DNA of 64,000 nucleotides from Minwuia thermotolerans (GCF_002924445.1 NZ_PIGG01000053.1:34063-98062), one strand, 5' to 3'; positions 53,574 through 62,305 are shown, counted from the first letter of the stretch. Numbers and translations are program-made. The notes: generated by a model from the sequence alone, not told the origin.

Positions 53574-54431
53574 ATGGACTACGAACACATTATCTACGCG
53601 GTCGAGGACGGGATTCTCACGATCACGCTCAACCGCCCCGACAAGCTCAACGCCTTCACCGAGCAGATGCGCACCGAGATCATGGACGCCCTCGACAAGG
53701 CGGACGCCGACGACGACGTGCGCGCCATCATCTTCACCGGCGCGGGCCGGGGCTATTGCGCCGGCGCCGACCTGAGCCGGGGCGGCAGCACCTTCGATTA
53801 TTCCAAGCGCGGCTATGCGGAAGGCGAAGTCGTCCGCGATGGCGGCGGCGTGATGACGCTGCGCATCTACCAGTGCAAGAAGCCGGTGATCGGCGCCATC
53901 AACGGCCCGGCGGTCGGCGTCGGCTCCACCATGCAGCTGCCGATGGACATCCGCATCGCCTCCGAAAAGGCGCGTTTCGGCTTCGTCTTCGCCCAGCGCG
54001 GCGTAGTGCCGGAGGCCTGTTCGTCCTACTTTCTGCCGCGTCTGGTCGGGATCTCCCAGGCGCTGGACTGGGCCTATTCGGGCCGCGTCTTCGAGGCCGA
54101 CGAGGCGCTGAAAGGCGGCCTGGTGAAGGAAGTCGTGCCCCACGACCAGCTCCTGCCCCGCGCCCGCGAGATCGCGAAGAGCTACATGGAGCGCAGCTCC
54201 GCCGTCTCGGTCGCCATGATCCGCGCCATGTTCTGGCGCCTGCTGGCCGCCGATCACCCGATGGAGGCGCACCAGATCGACAGCCGGGGCATGGTCGCCA
54301 TGGGCGCCGCGGCGGACGCGCAGGAAGGCGTCAGCTCCTTCCTGGAGAAGCGCGCGCCGAACTTCACCATGAAGCCTTCGCAGGACATGCCGGACTTCTA
54401 TCCGTGGTGGGAAGAGCCGGAGTTCAAGTAG
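53574..54431 (+). CDS. Enoyl-CoA hydratase (crotonase) family protein
   Basis: The 285-residue crotonase has GYCAGADLSRGGSTF and AINGPAVGVGSTMQLPMD as the oxyanion-hole segments, and FAQRGVVPEACSSYFLPRLVG with the catalytic-helix glutamate, so hydratase activity is plausible. The long C-terminal DFYPWWEEPEFK is typical of a subgroup of enoyl-CoA hydratases with a tryptophan-rich end. The ATG at 53574 follows GGGGAGGCG. The GST gene lies 61 bases further on. Confidence 0.89.
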   Translation: MDYEHIIYAVEDGILTITLNRPDKLNAFTEQMRTEIMDALDKADADDDVRAIIFTGAGRGYCAGADLSRGGSTFDYSKRGYAEGEVVRDGGGVMTLRIYQCKKPVIGAINGPAVGVGSTMQLPMDIRIASEKARFGFVFAQRGVVPEACSSYFLPRLVGISQALDWAYSGRVFEADEALKGGLVKEVVPHDQLLPRAREIAKSYMERSSAVSVAMIRAMFWRLLAADHPMEAHQIDSRGMVAMGAAADAQEGVSSFLEKRAPNFTMKPSQDMPDFYPWWEEPEFK

Positions 54432-54492
54432 GGGAAACAGCCATGCCGGGGAAGGACCGGCTGGCCGGCGTGGCGGCTCCGGGAGTGAAAGG

Positions 54493-55119
54493 ATGACCGA
54501 ATACGTTCTCCACAATCGCCGGGGTTCCGGCGGCTTCGCGGTCGAGGCGGCGCTGGCCATGGCCGGCGCGGATTTCCGGCTGGCCGACATCGATGCCCCG
54601 GTCAGCACGCCGCTGCCCGAGAGCTTCCGCGCCATCAATCCCTGGAAGCAGGTGCCCGTCCTCGACCTGCCCGACGGCACGCGGATGACGGAGACGGCGG
54701 CGATGCTGATCCATATCGCCGACGCCTTCCCCCGGGCCGGCATCGCGCCAGCGCCGGGGTCGCCCGACCGCGCGCAGTTCCTGCGCTGGACCGCGTTCCT
54801 GGCGACGAACGTCTACGAGAGCGTCCTGCGCCGCGTCTATCCGGATCGCTACACCGACGATCCGGCGGGCGTCGAAGCGGTGGCCAGCGCCGCGGTCCGG
54901 CGCGGGATGGAAGCGCTCCGGGTGGTGGAGGACGCGATCGGCCCGCACGGCGTCCTGCTGGGCGAGCGGCTGTCGGTCGCCGACGTCTATCTCGCCATGC
55001 TGCACCGATGGGTCGACAAGCGGGAAGCACTGCCCCGATGCACGGCGCTGCGCCGGCGCGTCGCTGCGGACGAGGTCGTCGGGCCGGTCTGGCGCAGGCA
55101 TTTCGACTGGCAGGGGTGA
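54493..55119 (+). CDS. Glutathione S-transferase family protein
   Basis: The 208-residue protein has an N-terminal thioredoxin-like domain (YVLHNRRGSGGFAVEAAL, NPWKQVPVLDLPDG with the cis-proline, TETAAMLIHIA) and an alpha-helical C-terminal domain with GERLSVADVYLAML. The active-site serine would be in the RGSGG loop. The substrate is not known. It follows the crotonase gene by 61 bases and converges with glcF 26 bases downstream. Confidence 0.9.
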   Translation: MTEYVLHNRRGSGGFAVEAALAMAGADFRLADIDAPVSTPLPESFRAINPWKQVPVLDLPDGTRMTETAAMLIHIADAFPRAGIAPAPGSPDRAQFLRWTAFLATNVYESVLRRVYPDRYTDDPAGVEAVASAAVRRGMEALRVVEDAIGPHGVLLGERLSVADVYLAMLHRWVDKREALPRCTALRRRVAADEVVGPVWRRHFDWQG

Positions 55120-55145
55120 AGAACCGGCCTCCTCGGGCCTGAAAC

Positions 55146-56435
55146 CTACCCCATCGCAGCGGGTTTCGGTCCGCCCGTGGCCCAGTCGAGCAGTTCGACC
55201 GTGTGCACGACCGGGACGCCGACCGCGCCCTGAAGCTGTGTCATGCAGCCGATGTTCCCGGCAGCCACGACGTCCGGCGCAGTGCGGCGGATATGGTCGG
55301 CCTTGCGCGCCTTCAGCTTCTCCGCCAGCACCGGCTGCATCAGGTTGTAGGTGCCGGCGGAACCGCAGCAGAGATGCGGTTCCATGGGCTCGGCGACACG
55401 GAACCCCGCGGCCCTCAGCAGGTCCTTGGGCGGATCCGCGATCTGCTGACCATGGCGCAGCGAGCAGGCCGAATGATAGGTCACGGCGACGTCGGCCGGC
55501 GCGGCCGCGCCGTCGGGCAGGCCGAGTTCGGCCAGGAGTTCGGTGACGTCGACGGCGCGTTCGGAGACCCTTGCCGCACGCCCGGCCCACTCGGCATCGT
55601 TGCGCAGCATGAAGCCATAATCCTTCACCGTCGTGCCGCAGCCCGAAGCGTTGATCACGATGGCGTCCAGCCCCTCGCCTTCCGCCTCGCGGTTCCAGGC
55701 CGCGACATTGGCCTTCACCGAAGCGAGCGCCGCGTCCTCCATGCCCATGTGATGGGTCAGCGCGCCGCAGCAGCCCGCGCCCTTCGCCACCACCACCTCG
55801 CAGCCGAGCCGCGTCAGCAGGCGGATCGTCGCCTCGTTGATGGCCGGGTTCAGCACCTGCTGGGCGCAGCCGGCGAGCAGGGCCACGCGCTTCCGCCGCT
55901 CCCCCGCCGCCCGATGGACCTGGGGCCGGTCGACGCCGGAGGGCATCGGCAGCGAGGCAGGCGCCAGCGCCAGCATCGCCTTCAGCCGCCCCGGCATCAT
56001 CCGCGCAAAAGGCCGGCCGGCCATGGCGCCGATCAGCGCCAGGCGGAACCGCTTCGGATGGGGCAACAGCCAGGCCAGCAGCCGCCGCAGCGCCCGGTCG
56101 GTCAGGGGCCGCCGGTGGTGTTCTTCGATATACGCCCGCGCGTGATCGACCAGGTGCATGTAGTGCACGCTCGCCGGACAGGTCGTCATGCACGACAGGC
56201 ACGACAGGCAGCGGTCGATATGGGTGACCACCTGCGGCTCCGGCGCGCCGCCGCGCTCCAGCATGTCGCGGATCAGATAGATGCGCCCGCGCGGGCTGTC
56301 CCGCTCGTCGCCCAGCAGCACGTAGGTCGGGCAGGTTGCGGTGCAGAAGCCGCAATGGACGCAGGAGCGCAGCACCTCGTTGGAGCGCTCGTAGGCCGGA
56401 TCCGCAAGCTGGGCGAGAGAGAAGTTCGTCTGCAT
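55146..56435 (-). CDS. glcF: Glycolate oxidase iron-sulfur subunit
   Basis: The 429-residue protein has two 4Fe-4S motifs in its N-terminal half: the first CVHCGFCTATCP (C25, C28, C31, C35) and the second CLSCLSCMTTCP. The C-terminal half has two CCG domains (AGCCGALTHHMGMED, HLCCGSAGTYNLMQP). GlcF passes electrons from GlcD/GlcE to the membrane. Its ATG overlaps the glcE stop by one base. The order glcD-glcE-glcF in reading direction is typical. Confidence 0.94.
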   Translation of the reverse strand: MQTNFSLAQLADPAYERSNEVLRSCVHCGFCTATCPTYVLLGDERDSPRGRIYLIRDMLERGGAPEPQVVTHIDRCLSCLSCMTTCPASVHYMHLVDHARAYIEEHHRRPLTDRALRRLLAWLLPHPKRFRLALIGAMAGRPFARMMPGRLKAMLALAPASLPMPSGVDRPQVHRAAGERRKRVALLAGCAQQVLNPAINEATIRLLTRLGCEVVVAKGAGCCGALTHHMGMEDAALASVKANVAAWNREAEGEGLDAIVINASGCGTTVKDYGFMLRNDAEWAGRAARVSERAVDVTELLAELGLPDGAAAPADVAVTYHSACSLRHGQQIADPPKDLLRAAGFRVAEPMEPHLCCGSAGTYNLMQPVLAEKLKARKADHIRRTAPDVVAAGNIGCMTQLQGAVGVPVVHTVELLDWATGGPKPAAMG

Positions 56436-57649
56436 CAGACGCCCTCCACCATGCGGCCGGGATTGAGCACGCCCTTCGGGTCGAAGCCCTCCTTGATACG
56501 GCGAGAGAGAGCGGCGACCGGCGTTGCTTCCGGCTCGAAGACAGGCACGCGGCGGCGCACGCCGTCCGGGGCGCGCATCAGCGTGGCATGGCCGCCGTTC
56601 AGCCCCTGCCGCACCGCCGCCGCATGGGCGTCATCGCCGGGCGCGACGGCGAGCCAGACCAGCCCGCCCGCCCAGTCGAGATAGCCGTCCCCGCCCGTCT
56701 CGGCCATTGCGCGATCCAGCCAGGCACCGCCGTCGGTCGCCGGCAGGGAGACCCGCCAGAGGGCCCTGTCGCGGCCCAGCAGCGGCTGCACGTCCCGGAT
56801 CTCGGTCCAGAATTCGCCCGAGCGATGGCCATGCAGTTCCTCGACCCCGCCGCGCCCGGCGAACATCGCCTTCAGCGCCCCGGCGCGGTGTTCGACCGAC
56901 GGGCCCGGTCCCTCGACGCGGATCGCGGTCACCGAGGTCCCGGCCCCGGCGACGTAGTCCACGGTCGATTCCATGGCGATCGCGGCCGGCAGGTGGCAGA
57001 GGCCGGTCACCTCGTGCGGCGCGCCGGCGGCCTCCGCCATCGCCGCCGCCGCCTCCGTCGCGCCGAGGCCGAAGACCAGCACGGTCCAGGTCTTTTCCGG
57101 CGCCGGCAGCACCTTGAAGGTGACTTCCGAGAGCGCGGCCAGCGTGCCGAAGCTGCCGCAGACCAGCTTGGAGAGATCGTAGCCGGTGACGTTCTTCACC
57201 ACGCGGCCGCCGGACTTGAAGATCTCGGCGCGGCCGGAGACGCCGCGGAAGCCCAGCAGGTGATCGCGCGCCGCACCCGCCCGGAAGCGCCGCGGCCCGG
57301 CGAGATTGCAGGCGAAGACGCCGCCGATCGTGCCGCCGGCCTGCGCGTGGCCATAGATCCGGCCAAGATGGGGCGGCTCGAAGGCCAGCATCTGCCGCTT
57401 CGCCGCCAGCGCCGCCTCGATCTCGTCCAGCGGGGTCCCCGCGCCGGCGCTCATCACCAGTTCCTCGGGCTCGTAGAGGCGGATGCCCGAGAGCGCCGAC
57501 AGCTCCAGCCGCCGGTCCGCTGCGGCGGGCCGGCCGAAGCCGCGCTTGGTGCCCTGCCCCGCCACTTCCAGCGGCGCACCCCCGGCCACCGCCTCGGCGA
57601 CGCACTCGCGCAGATGCTCCTCGTTCAGAGGCTTCATGTCATCACGCAT
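56435..57649 (-). CDS. glcE: Glycolate oxidase FAD-binding subunit
   Basis: The 404-residue protein is the short FAD-binding partner of GlcD, with AGQGTKRGFGRPA, SAGAGTPLDEIEAALAAKRQ, GGTIGGVFACNLAGPRRF and RVVKNVTGYDLSKLVCGSFG. The ATG at 57649 follows AAGGA; 23 more codons upstream are open but run into a palindromic repeat. The stop overlaps the glcF start by one base. Together with GlcD and GlcF it oxidises glycolate to glyoxylate. Confidence 0.93.
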   Translation of the reverse strand: MRDDMKPLNEEHLRECVAEAVAGGAPLEVAGQGTKRGFGRPAAADRRLELSALSGIRLYEPEELVMSAGAGTPLDEIEAALAAKRQMLAFEPPHLGRIYGHAQAGGTIGGVFACNLAGPRRFRAGAARDHLLGFRGVSGRAEIFKSGGRVVKNVTGYDLSKLVCGSFGTLAALSEVTFKVLPAPEKTWTVLVFGLGATEAAAAMAEAAGAPHEVTGLCHLPAAIAMESTVDYVAGAGTSVTAIRVEGPGPSVEHRAGALKAMFAGRGGVEELHGHRSGEFWTEIRDVQPLLGRDRALWRVSLPATDGGAWLDRAMAETGGDGYLDWAGGLVWLAVAPGDDAHAAAVRQGLNGGHATLMRAPDGVRRRVPVFEPEATPVAALSRRIKEGFDPKGVLNPGRMVEGV

Positions 57650-57667
57650 CAGGATTTCCTTGACGCA

Positions 57668-57763
57668 TCCCGGCCCTGAGCCGGGACCCATGCCTGAGCA
57701 TCTCCGTTGACGCAGCAAGGGCGGAAAGGCTCTGGCGTGGGCTCCGGATCGGCGCTGCGCGCC
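57668..57763. repeat. Palindromic extragenic repeat of a second family, between glcD and glcE
   Basis: In the 147-base gap, TCCCGGC and GCCGGGA (57668-57674, 57680-57686) form a 7-bp stem. Further on, GGCGC and GCGCC (57751-57755, 57759-57763) form another. The phrase CCTGAGCCGGGACCCATGCC is a common motif of extragenic repeats in alphaproteobacteria. It separates two genes of one operon, so it may be a processing site or insertion relic. Confidence 0.5.
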
Positions 57764-57796
57764 GTCCAGGACGCGGGAGAATCAGAGTCAGAACCA

Positions 57797-59284
57797 TCAG
57801 AAGCGAGGCAGGTCGGGGAACGGCATCCTGCCGCCATGAATGTGCATGCGGCCGAGCTCGGCGCAGCGGTGCAGCGTCGGGAACACCTTGCCGGGATTGA
57901 GCAGGCCGTCCGGGTCGAAGGCGCATTTCAGCCGCTGCTGCTGGTTGAGGTCGACCTCGGTGAACATCGTCCCCATCAGGTCGCGCTTCTCGACGCCGAC
58001 GCCGTGCTCGCCGGTCAGGACGCCGCCCACCTCGACGCAGAGCCTCAGGATGTCGGCGCCGAAGTCCTCGGCCCGCTCCAGCTCGCCCGGTTCGTTGGCG
58101 TCGTAGAGGATTAGCGGATGCAGGTTGCCGTCGCCGGCGTGAAAGACGTTGGCGACGCGCAGGCCGTATTTCCCGCTCATCTCCGCCATCCGGGCCAGCA
58201 CGTGGGGCAGCCGGGCGCGCGGGATCGTGCCGTCCATGCAGTAATAGTCCGGCGAAATCCGCCCCACCGCGGGGAAGGCCGCCTTGCGTCCGGCCCAGAA
58301 GTTCAGCCGCTCGGTCTCCGAGGCGCTGACCCGGAGCGAGACCGCCCCGCGCTTCTCGCAGAGGCCGCGCACGATCTCCGTCAGGTGATCGACCTCGACC
58401 GCCGGTCCGTCGAGCTCGATGATCAGCAGGGCCTCCGCATCCAGCGGATAGCCGGGATGGCAGAAGGCCTCGGCAGCGTGTATGGCGGGACGGTCCATCA
58501 TCTCCATGCCGGCCGGTATGATGCCGGCGCCGATGATGTCGGCGACGCAGGCGCCGCCCGCCTCGACGCTGTCGAAGCCGACCAGCAGGCCGCGCGCCAC
58601 CTCGGGCCGGCGCAGGATGCGGACGGTGACCTCGGTGACCACGCCCAGCAGACCCTCCGAGCCGGTCAGCACGCCGATCAGGTCATAGCCCGGCTGGTCC
58701 AGGTGCCGCCCGCCCAGGCGGATCACCTCGCCGTCCATCAGCACGACCTCCAGACCCAGGATATTGTTCGTCGTCAGGCCGTATTTCAGGCAGTGCACGC
58801 CGCCCGAATTCTCGGCGACATTGCCGCCGATGGAGCAGGCGATCTGGCTGGACGGGTCCGGCGCGTAGTAGAAGCCCTCCCCCTCCACCGCCTGGCTGAT
58901 GGCCAGATTGGTCACGCCGGGCTGCACCACGGCGGCGCGGTTCGGATAGTCGATCTCCAGCACGCGGTTGAGCTTGGCCAGCCCCAGCAGCACGCCGTCG
59001 GCCAGCGGCAGGGCGCCGCCCGACAGCGAGGTGCCGGCGCCGCGGGGTACCACCTTGACCCCGGCGGCCTTGCAGAGCTTGAGCATGCGGCTGACCTCGG
59101 CGGTCGTCTCCGGCAGCACGGCGATCATCGGCGGCTGGCGGTAGGCGGTCAGCCCGTCGCATTCGAAGGCGCGCAGCGCCGCCTCGTCGACGACGACGCT
59201 GTCGGACGGCAGGAATTCGCGGAATCGGGCGACCAGTTCGCTGCGCTGACCCAGCGCTGCCCTGTCGGGTTCCGGCATCTGCAT
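57797..59284 (-). CDS. glcD: Glycolate oxidase subunit GlcD (FAD-linked oxidase)
   Basis: The 495-residue FAD oxidase has VVPRGAGTSLSGGALPLADG (FAD loop) and SIGGNVAENSGGVHCLKYGL, with HAGDGNLHPLILYD and GEHGVGVEKR at the C-terminus that bind the FAD and substrate. It oxidises glycolate (or D-lactate) and belongs with glcE and glcF. The ATG at 59284 follows AAGGGAG; the frame is open 19 codons further upstream. Confidence 0.94.
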   Translation of the reverse strand: MQMPEPDRAALGQRSELVARFREFLPSDSVVVDEAALRAFECDGLTAYRQPPMIAVLPETTAEVSRMLKLCKAAGVKVVPRGAGTSLSGGALPLADGVLLGLAKLNRVLEIDYPNRAAVVQPGVTNLAISQAVEGEGFYYAPDPSSQIACSIGGNVAENSGGVHCLKYGLTTNNILGLEVVLMDGEVIRLGGRHLDQPGYDLIGVLTGSEGLLGVVTEVTVRILRRPEVARGLLVGFDSVEAGGACVADIIGAGIIPAGMEMMDRPAIHAAEAFCHPGYPLDAEALLIIELDGPAVEVDHLTEIVRGLCEKRGAVSLRVSASETERLNFWAGRKAAFPAVGRISPDYYCMDGTIPRARLPHVLARMAEMSGKYGLRVANVFHAGDGNLHPLILYDANEPGELERAEDFGADILRLCVEVGGVLTGEHGVGVEKRDLMGTMFTEVDLNQQQRLKCAFDPDGLLNPGKVFPTLHRCAELGRMHIHGGRMPFPDLPRF

Positions 59285-59313
59285 GGTTCGGGCTCCCTTG
59301 CTGCGGGGCCATC

Positions 59314-59934
59314 CTACAACAGGCCGTGGCCCCCGAGGCAACGCTCCAGGTCATCGGGACCCCGGAAGTGATGGACGCGGAAACCCAGCGCCTCGGCGGC
59401 GGCGATGTTGGCCGCCGAATCGTCGACGAACAGCGTCCGCCCCGGCTCGAGTCCGCAGGCCCGGACGGCATGATGGAAGATCGCCGGATCGGGCTTGATC
59501 AGCTTCACCTCGCCGGAGACGACGATATGGCCGAAATGGCCGAGAAAGCCGAAGCGCTCCAGCGCCAGGGGAAAGGTTTCCGCCGACCAGTTGGTCAGCG
59601 CGTGCAGGCGGACGCCATTGGCCTTCAGCCGCTCCAGCAGCGCCACCGAGCCCTCGATGGCGCCGGGCAGCATCTCCGGCCAGCGGGTCCGGAAGGCTTC
59701 GATCTCATCGGCGTACCAGGGATGCGCGGCGGCAAGCGAAGCGACATTGTCCCGGAAGCGCTCGCCGGCGTCGTGGCGCGCGTTCCAGGCCGGCGTGCAG
59801 ACGGTCGAGAGGAAATACTCCATCTCCCGCGGGCGTCCGGCGAAAAGGCGGCGGTAGAGATGGCGCGGATCCCAGGCGATCAGGACATTGCCCAGATCGA
59901 ACAGGACGGTGTCGACGGCATCGGCGGCGGCCAT
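59314..59934 (-). CDS. HAD-superfamily hydrolase, subfamily IA
   Basis: The 206-residue protein has the HAD motifs: FDLGNVLIAWDP (nucleophile Asp is the first D, second acid replaced by Asn as in some phosphatases), LTNWSAETFPLALERF (motif II), KLIKPDPAIFHHAV (motif III lysine), and FVDDSAANIAAAEALG (motif IV). It may be a haloacid dehalogenase-like phosphatase. The start follows the rpmJ stop by about 23 bases on the same strand. The motif I DxN rather than DxD is a mild oddity. Confidence 0.88.
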   Translation of the reverse strand: MAAADAVDTVLFDLGNVLIAWDPRHLYRRLFAGRPREMEYFLSTVCTPAWNARHDAGERFRDNVASLAAAHPWYADEIEAFRTRWPEMLPGAIEGSVALLERLKANGVRLHALTNWSAETFPLALERFGFLGHFGHIVVSGEVKLIKPDPAIFHHAVRACGLEPGRTLFVDDSAANIAAAEALGFRVHHFRGPDDLERCLGGHGLL

Positions 59935-59957
59935 GGGGCCGCAATCGCCGGCGGGCG

Positions 59958-60083
59958 TCAGCCCTGGCGGGCCTTCATGCGCGGATTGCGCTTGTTGATC
60001 ACATAGATCCGGCCCTTGCGGCGGATCATGCGGCAGTTGCGGTCGCGCGACTTGGCGGACTTCAGCGAGCTCAGAACCTTCAT
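59958..60083 (-). CDS. rpmJ: 50S ribosomal protein L36
   Basis: The 41-residue basic protein begins [17 protein letters not shown] and ends NPRMKARQG. This is the short, C-minus form: only one cysteine remains, so no zinc ribbon can form, and zinc-starvation control is therefore not expected. Alphaproteobacteria normally carry this form. GGAGAGA precedes the ATG. It lies 218 bases upstream of the tRNA-Val gene on the opposite strand. Confidence 0.95.
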   Translation of the reverse strand: MKVLSSLKSAKSRDRNCRMIRRKGRIYVINKRNPRMKARQG

Positions 60084-60301
60084 CGTCTCTCTCCGTGGGG
60101 CGCCCGGCCATGGGGCAGCCGTCGCGAATGTTCGGAAGTCGCGCTTTCTAGTGGGCTGGCCGGGGGCTGTCAACCGCAGGGCGGCTGCCGCGGCGCGGCT
60201 TTCGCGCCGCGGCTCGGAAACCCCCTTGCAGGGGCCGCGCGGCATCGCTATAGAACCGCTCTCGCCCCGCCGGCCCCGGCCGCGCCGGGGGCGACCCTTG
60301 G

Positions 60302-60376
60302 GGGCGCGTAGCTCAGTGGGAGAGCACTACGTTGACATCGTAGGGGTCGCTGGTTCAATCCCAGCCGCGCCCACCA
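60302..60376 (+). tRNA. tRNA-Val (anticodon GAC), CCA encoded
   Basis: A 75-base cloverleaf: acceptor GGGCGCG pairs with CGCGCCC, D arm GCTCAGTGGGAGAGC, anticodon arm CTACGTTGACATCGTAG with anticodon GAC in the loop, and T arm CTGGTTCAATCCCAG. ACCA ends the gene. Its 3' end starts a stretch of accessory genes, so it may be an integration site. Confidence 0.95.
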
Positions 60377-60383
60377 TTTATCC

Positions 60384-60412
60384 CATTGATATAACTGAAA
60401 AAAATATCAATG
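60384..60412 (+). repeat. Perfect 9-bp inverted repeat just behind tRNA-Val
   Basis: CATTGATAT (60384-60392) and ATATCAATG (60404-60412) enclose AACTGAAAAAA. It is the first AT-rich sequence after the tRNA. There is no T-run on the plus strand after it, so it may serve as a tRNA 3' processing or end structure, or mark an element border. Confidence 0.45.
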
Positions 60413-60623
60413 CGCTTCGCCGCGCCCCGATCTCAGACTCGTTGTGTCAGCACCATGTCAGCAGCGGTGCGGATTTCGCGACCCTGCGGAGCCTTTCCCG
60501 CCAGTCCGAAACCTTTTTTGTCACCGTTAATGGAAAGAGCCCGACCCCACTGCTCCCCGGCGACGGCTCAAAGTCTTCCGGGGGAGCCCCCCCTGCATCC
60601 GCTGGCGTCGGAACGCGATCGGA
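60413..60623. other. Non-coding stretch after tRNA-Val
   Basis: No convincing gene is seen. Composition returns to GC-rich after the first 40 bases. Short open frames here lack ribosome sites and have no recognisable domains. No copy of the tRNA 3' end was found to mark a far border of an element. Confidence 0.4.
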
Positions 60624-60932
60624 TCATCCGCGGCGGGGGTGCGGTCCCTGCGCCGCCCGCCAGGCCTGCCAGCGCGCCCGCTGAGCGGCGGCGATGCGTG
60701 CGCGTCCTTCCGGTGTCCGCGGTCCGGTGGCCAGCCCCCCGTGCAGGCGGCAGCGGCGTTTGCCGGGCACCGCCTTCGCCCGGCAGGGCCGTCCCTGACG
60801 CGTCCGGGCGCCACAGGTCGGTCTTTCGGCCCTCAGCGTCCTCGGCGGTCGCGGCGGCGTGTCGCCCGTCAGCCCAAGGCGCAGGCCGGCCAGCAACCGG
60901 TCGAGATCGTCCACCGCCCAACGCGTCACCAT
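60624..60932 (-). CDS. HGGxSTG-type motif protein (102 residues)
   Basis: The protein has a core CGARTRQGRPCRAKAVPG followed by KRRCRLHGGLATGPRTPEGR, a Cys/His-bearing motif (CxARTRxGxPC...C..HGG) found in small phage- and island-associated proteins of alphaproteobacteria. The cysteines and histidine may bind zinc. GAGAGG lies before the ATG. The function is unknown. Its presence next to a tRNA gene fits an acquired region. Confidence 0.7.
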   Translation of the reverse strand: MVTRWAVDDLDRLLAGLRLGLTGDTPPRPPRTLRAERPTCGARTRQGRPCRAKAVPGKRRCRLHGGLATGPRTPEGRARIAAAQRARWQAWRAAQGPHPRRG

Positions 60933-61056
60933 TCAAACCGCCTCTCGCGCCCATGCATGCCCCGGTTGCGTTTGCCGGGTACTATGCACACACCCTGATC
61001 CGGGATTCCGTGCAATGATACCACTTCACGCAACCAAGAATAATCAGGAGGGGAAT

Positions 61057-61698
61057 ATGGGATCAACGGGCGGAACACTACAACGCGGGCTGCTCGGGGC
61101 AGGGCGAGCGGTCGTCATCGGTATCCTGCTGCTGACGGGCGCCTGCGCCTCGATCGTCGAGGGCAGCTCCCAGACCGTGACCGTAACGACGGACCCGTCG
61201 GGCGCCATCTGCGAACTGACGCGCGACGGCGAGGTGGTCGGCGTCGTCAATCCGACCCCCGGCAGCCTGGTCCTAGGCAAGAGCAAGGACAACGTATCGG
61301 TCATCTGCGAAAAGGAAGGTTACCAGAATGCCGCCGGGTCGCTGCCCTCGGAGTTCAAGGGAATGACCTTCGGCAACATCATCTTCGGTGGCATTATCGG
61401 CGTTGCAGTCGACGCCGGCACGGGCGCGATGAACGAGTATCCGAGCCAGGTCGTCGTCCGCATGACGCCCGAGGAATTTCCGTCCGCCGCCGCGCGTGAC
61501 CGGCACTTCGACCGCCTCGCCGAGATTGTCCGCAAGGAAGCCGAAGTCGCGACGGGCAAGATCGAACGCGAATGCGACAAGTCGCAGGACGACGGCGCCA
61601 CATGCCGAGAGGCGATCGAGGCAATACGGAAACAGCGTGACACCCGTCTTGGTGAACTGGAACTGGAACGCGTCCAGGCGCGCCTCGCCGGCGCCTGA
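61057..61698 (+). CDS. Putative lipoprotein of unknown function
   Basis: The 213-residue protein starts with a basic stretch and hydrophobic segment (VVIGILLLTGACASI) that ends in a lipobox (LTGAC), so it should be lipid-anchored. After the signal come a PEGA-like segment (VTTDPSGAICELTRDGEVVG), a glycine-rich helix (FGNIIFGGIIGVAVDAGTG) that could insert in a membrane, and a charged alpha-helical tail. CAGGAGGGG precedes the ATG. Nothing in the neighbours hints at a partner. Confidence 0.75.
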   Translation: MGSTGGTLQRGLLGAGRAVVIGILLLTGACASIVEGSSQTVTVTTDPSGAICELTRDGEVVGVVNPTPGSLVLGKSKDNVSVICEKEGYQNAAGSLPSEFKGMTFGNIIFGGIIGVAVDAGTGAMNEYPSQVVVRMTPEEFPSAAARDRHFDRLAEIVRKEAEVATGKIERECDKSQDDGATCREAIEAIRKQRDTRLGELELERVQARLAGA

Positions 61699-62035
61699 CG
61701 GCAGCCGGTACTGAAAAAGCGCACGGCCGCTGGCGACCGCATCGGGAACAAGACCCCATGACGCGCGCACCCGCGCGCGCATTGGCATGCAAAAAACACT
61801 ACGACCGCGCATGGGGGGCAACGCCGGTGTGCGCGGCTGAGCGGACATTCCCGAGGCAGAGAGAGTTCTTATCCTGTCGTCGGCGACCTGAAACCCCATG
61901 TCGCGCGCGCGTATTGCGTCGGAAATGTAAGGTTTTGTTAAGCAGGCCATCCACGGCCTTGCACCGATCTTTACCCTAGCCGACAGCATCGACCATACCA
62001 TCCGCGTCTTCGATCCAGACAATGACCTCAGAAAC
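61699..62035. other. Non-coding stretch with a GCGCGC inverted repeat
   Basis: No supported gene. It holds a short alternating purine-pyrimidine inverted repeat (GCGCGC ACCC GCGCGC near 61763-61778). From about 61930 the frame of the next gene is open but without a start codon until 62036 (see findings). Confidence 0.4.
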
Positions 62036-62305
62036 GTGCGGCCCAAACCGATGCCTCCGAGAAAGGGCGCAGCGGAGGGAGAGATGACGCGCATCATCTT
62101 CGCCGCTCTGAGACAGCACGAGCGCATGACAGCCCCCGAGCTAGCCGTGCACACCATGGCAGCGCACGGCATGAACACCAGCGATCAGGGGATGCGAAAG
62201 ACCGTCACCAAGCGGGTAATGTCCATCCTGCGGCACCACATAGGGCGCGGCATACTCAGGTCAGAGCATGGGCCGGAGGGGTTACTTGTGTGGAGCGTTG
62301 TCTGA
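62036..62305 (+). CDS. Winged-helix-like hypothetical protein, possibly N-terminally truncated
   Basis: The 89-residue frame (GTG start; ATG 5 codons later) has MTRIIFAALRQHERMTAPEL, MRKTVTKRVMSILRHHIGRG and RSEHGPEGLLVWSV, resembling a family of small alphaproteobacterial proteins annotated near phage genes. In relatives known to me, about 40-50 further residues precede this; the matching frame here (DHTIRVFDPDNDLRNVRPK) is open upstream but interrupted by a TAA at about 61927-61929 with no start between. There is no clear ribosome site. It may be a remnant. Confidence 0.5.
   Translation: MRPKPMPPRKGAAEGEMTRIIFAALRQHERMTAPELAVHTMAAHGMNTSDQGMRKTVTKRVMSILRHHIGRGILRSEHGPEGLLVWSVV

Noticed and set aside
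61273-62178. Minus-strand 301-codon frame opposite the lipoprotein and winged-helix region
   Set aside because: It lacks a ribosome site and recognisable domain, and overlaps two better-supported frames.
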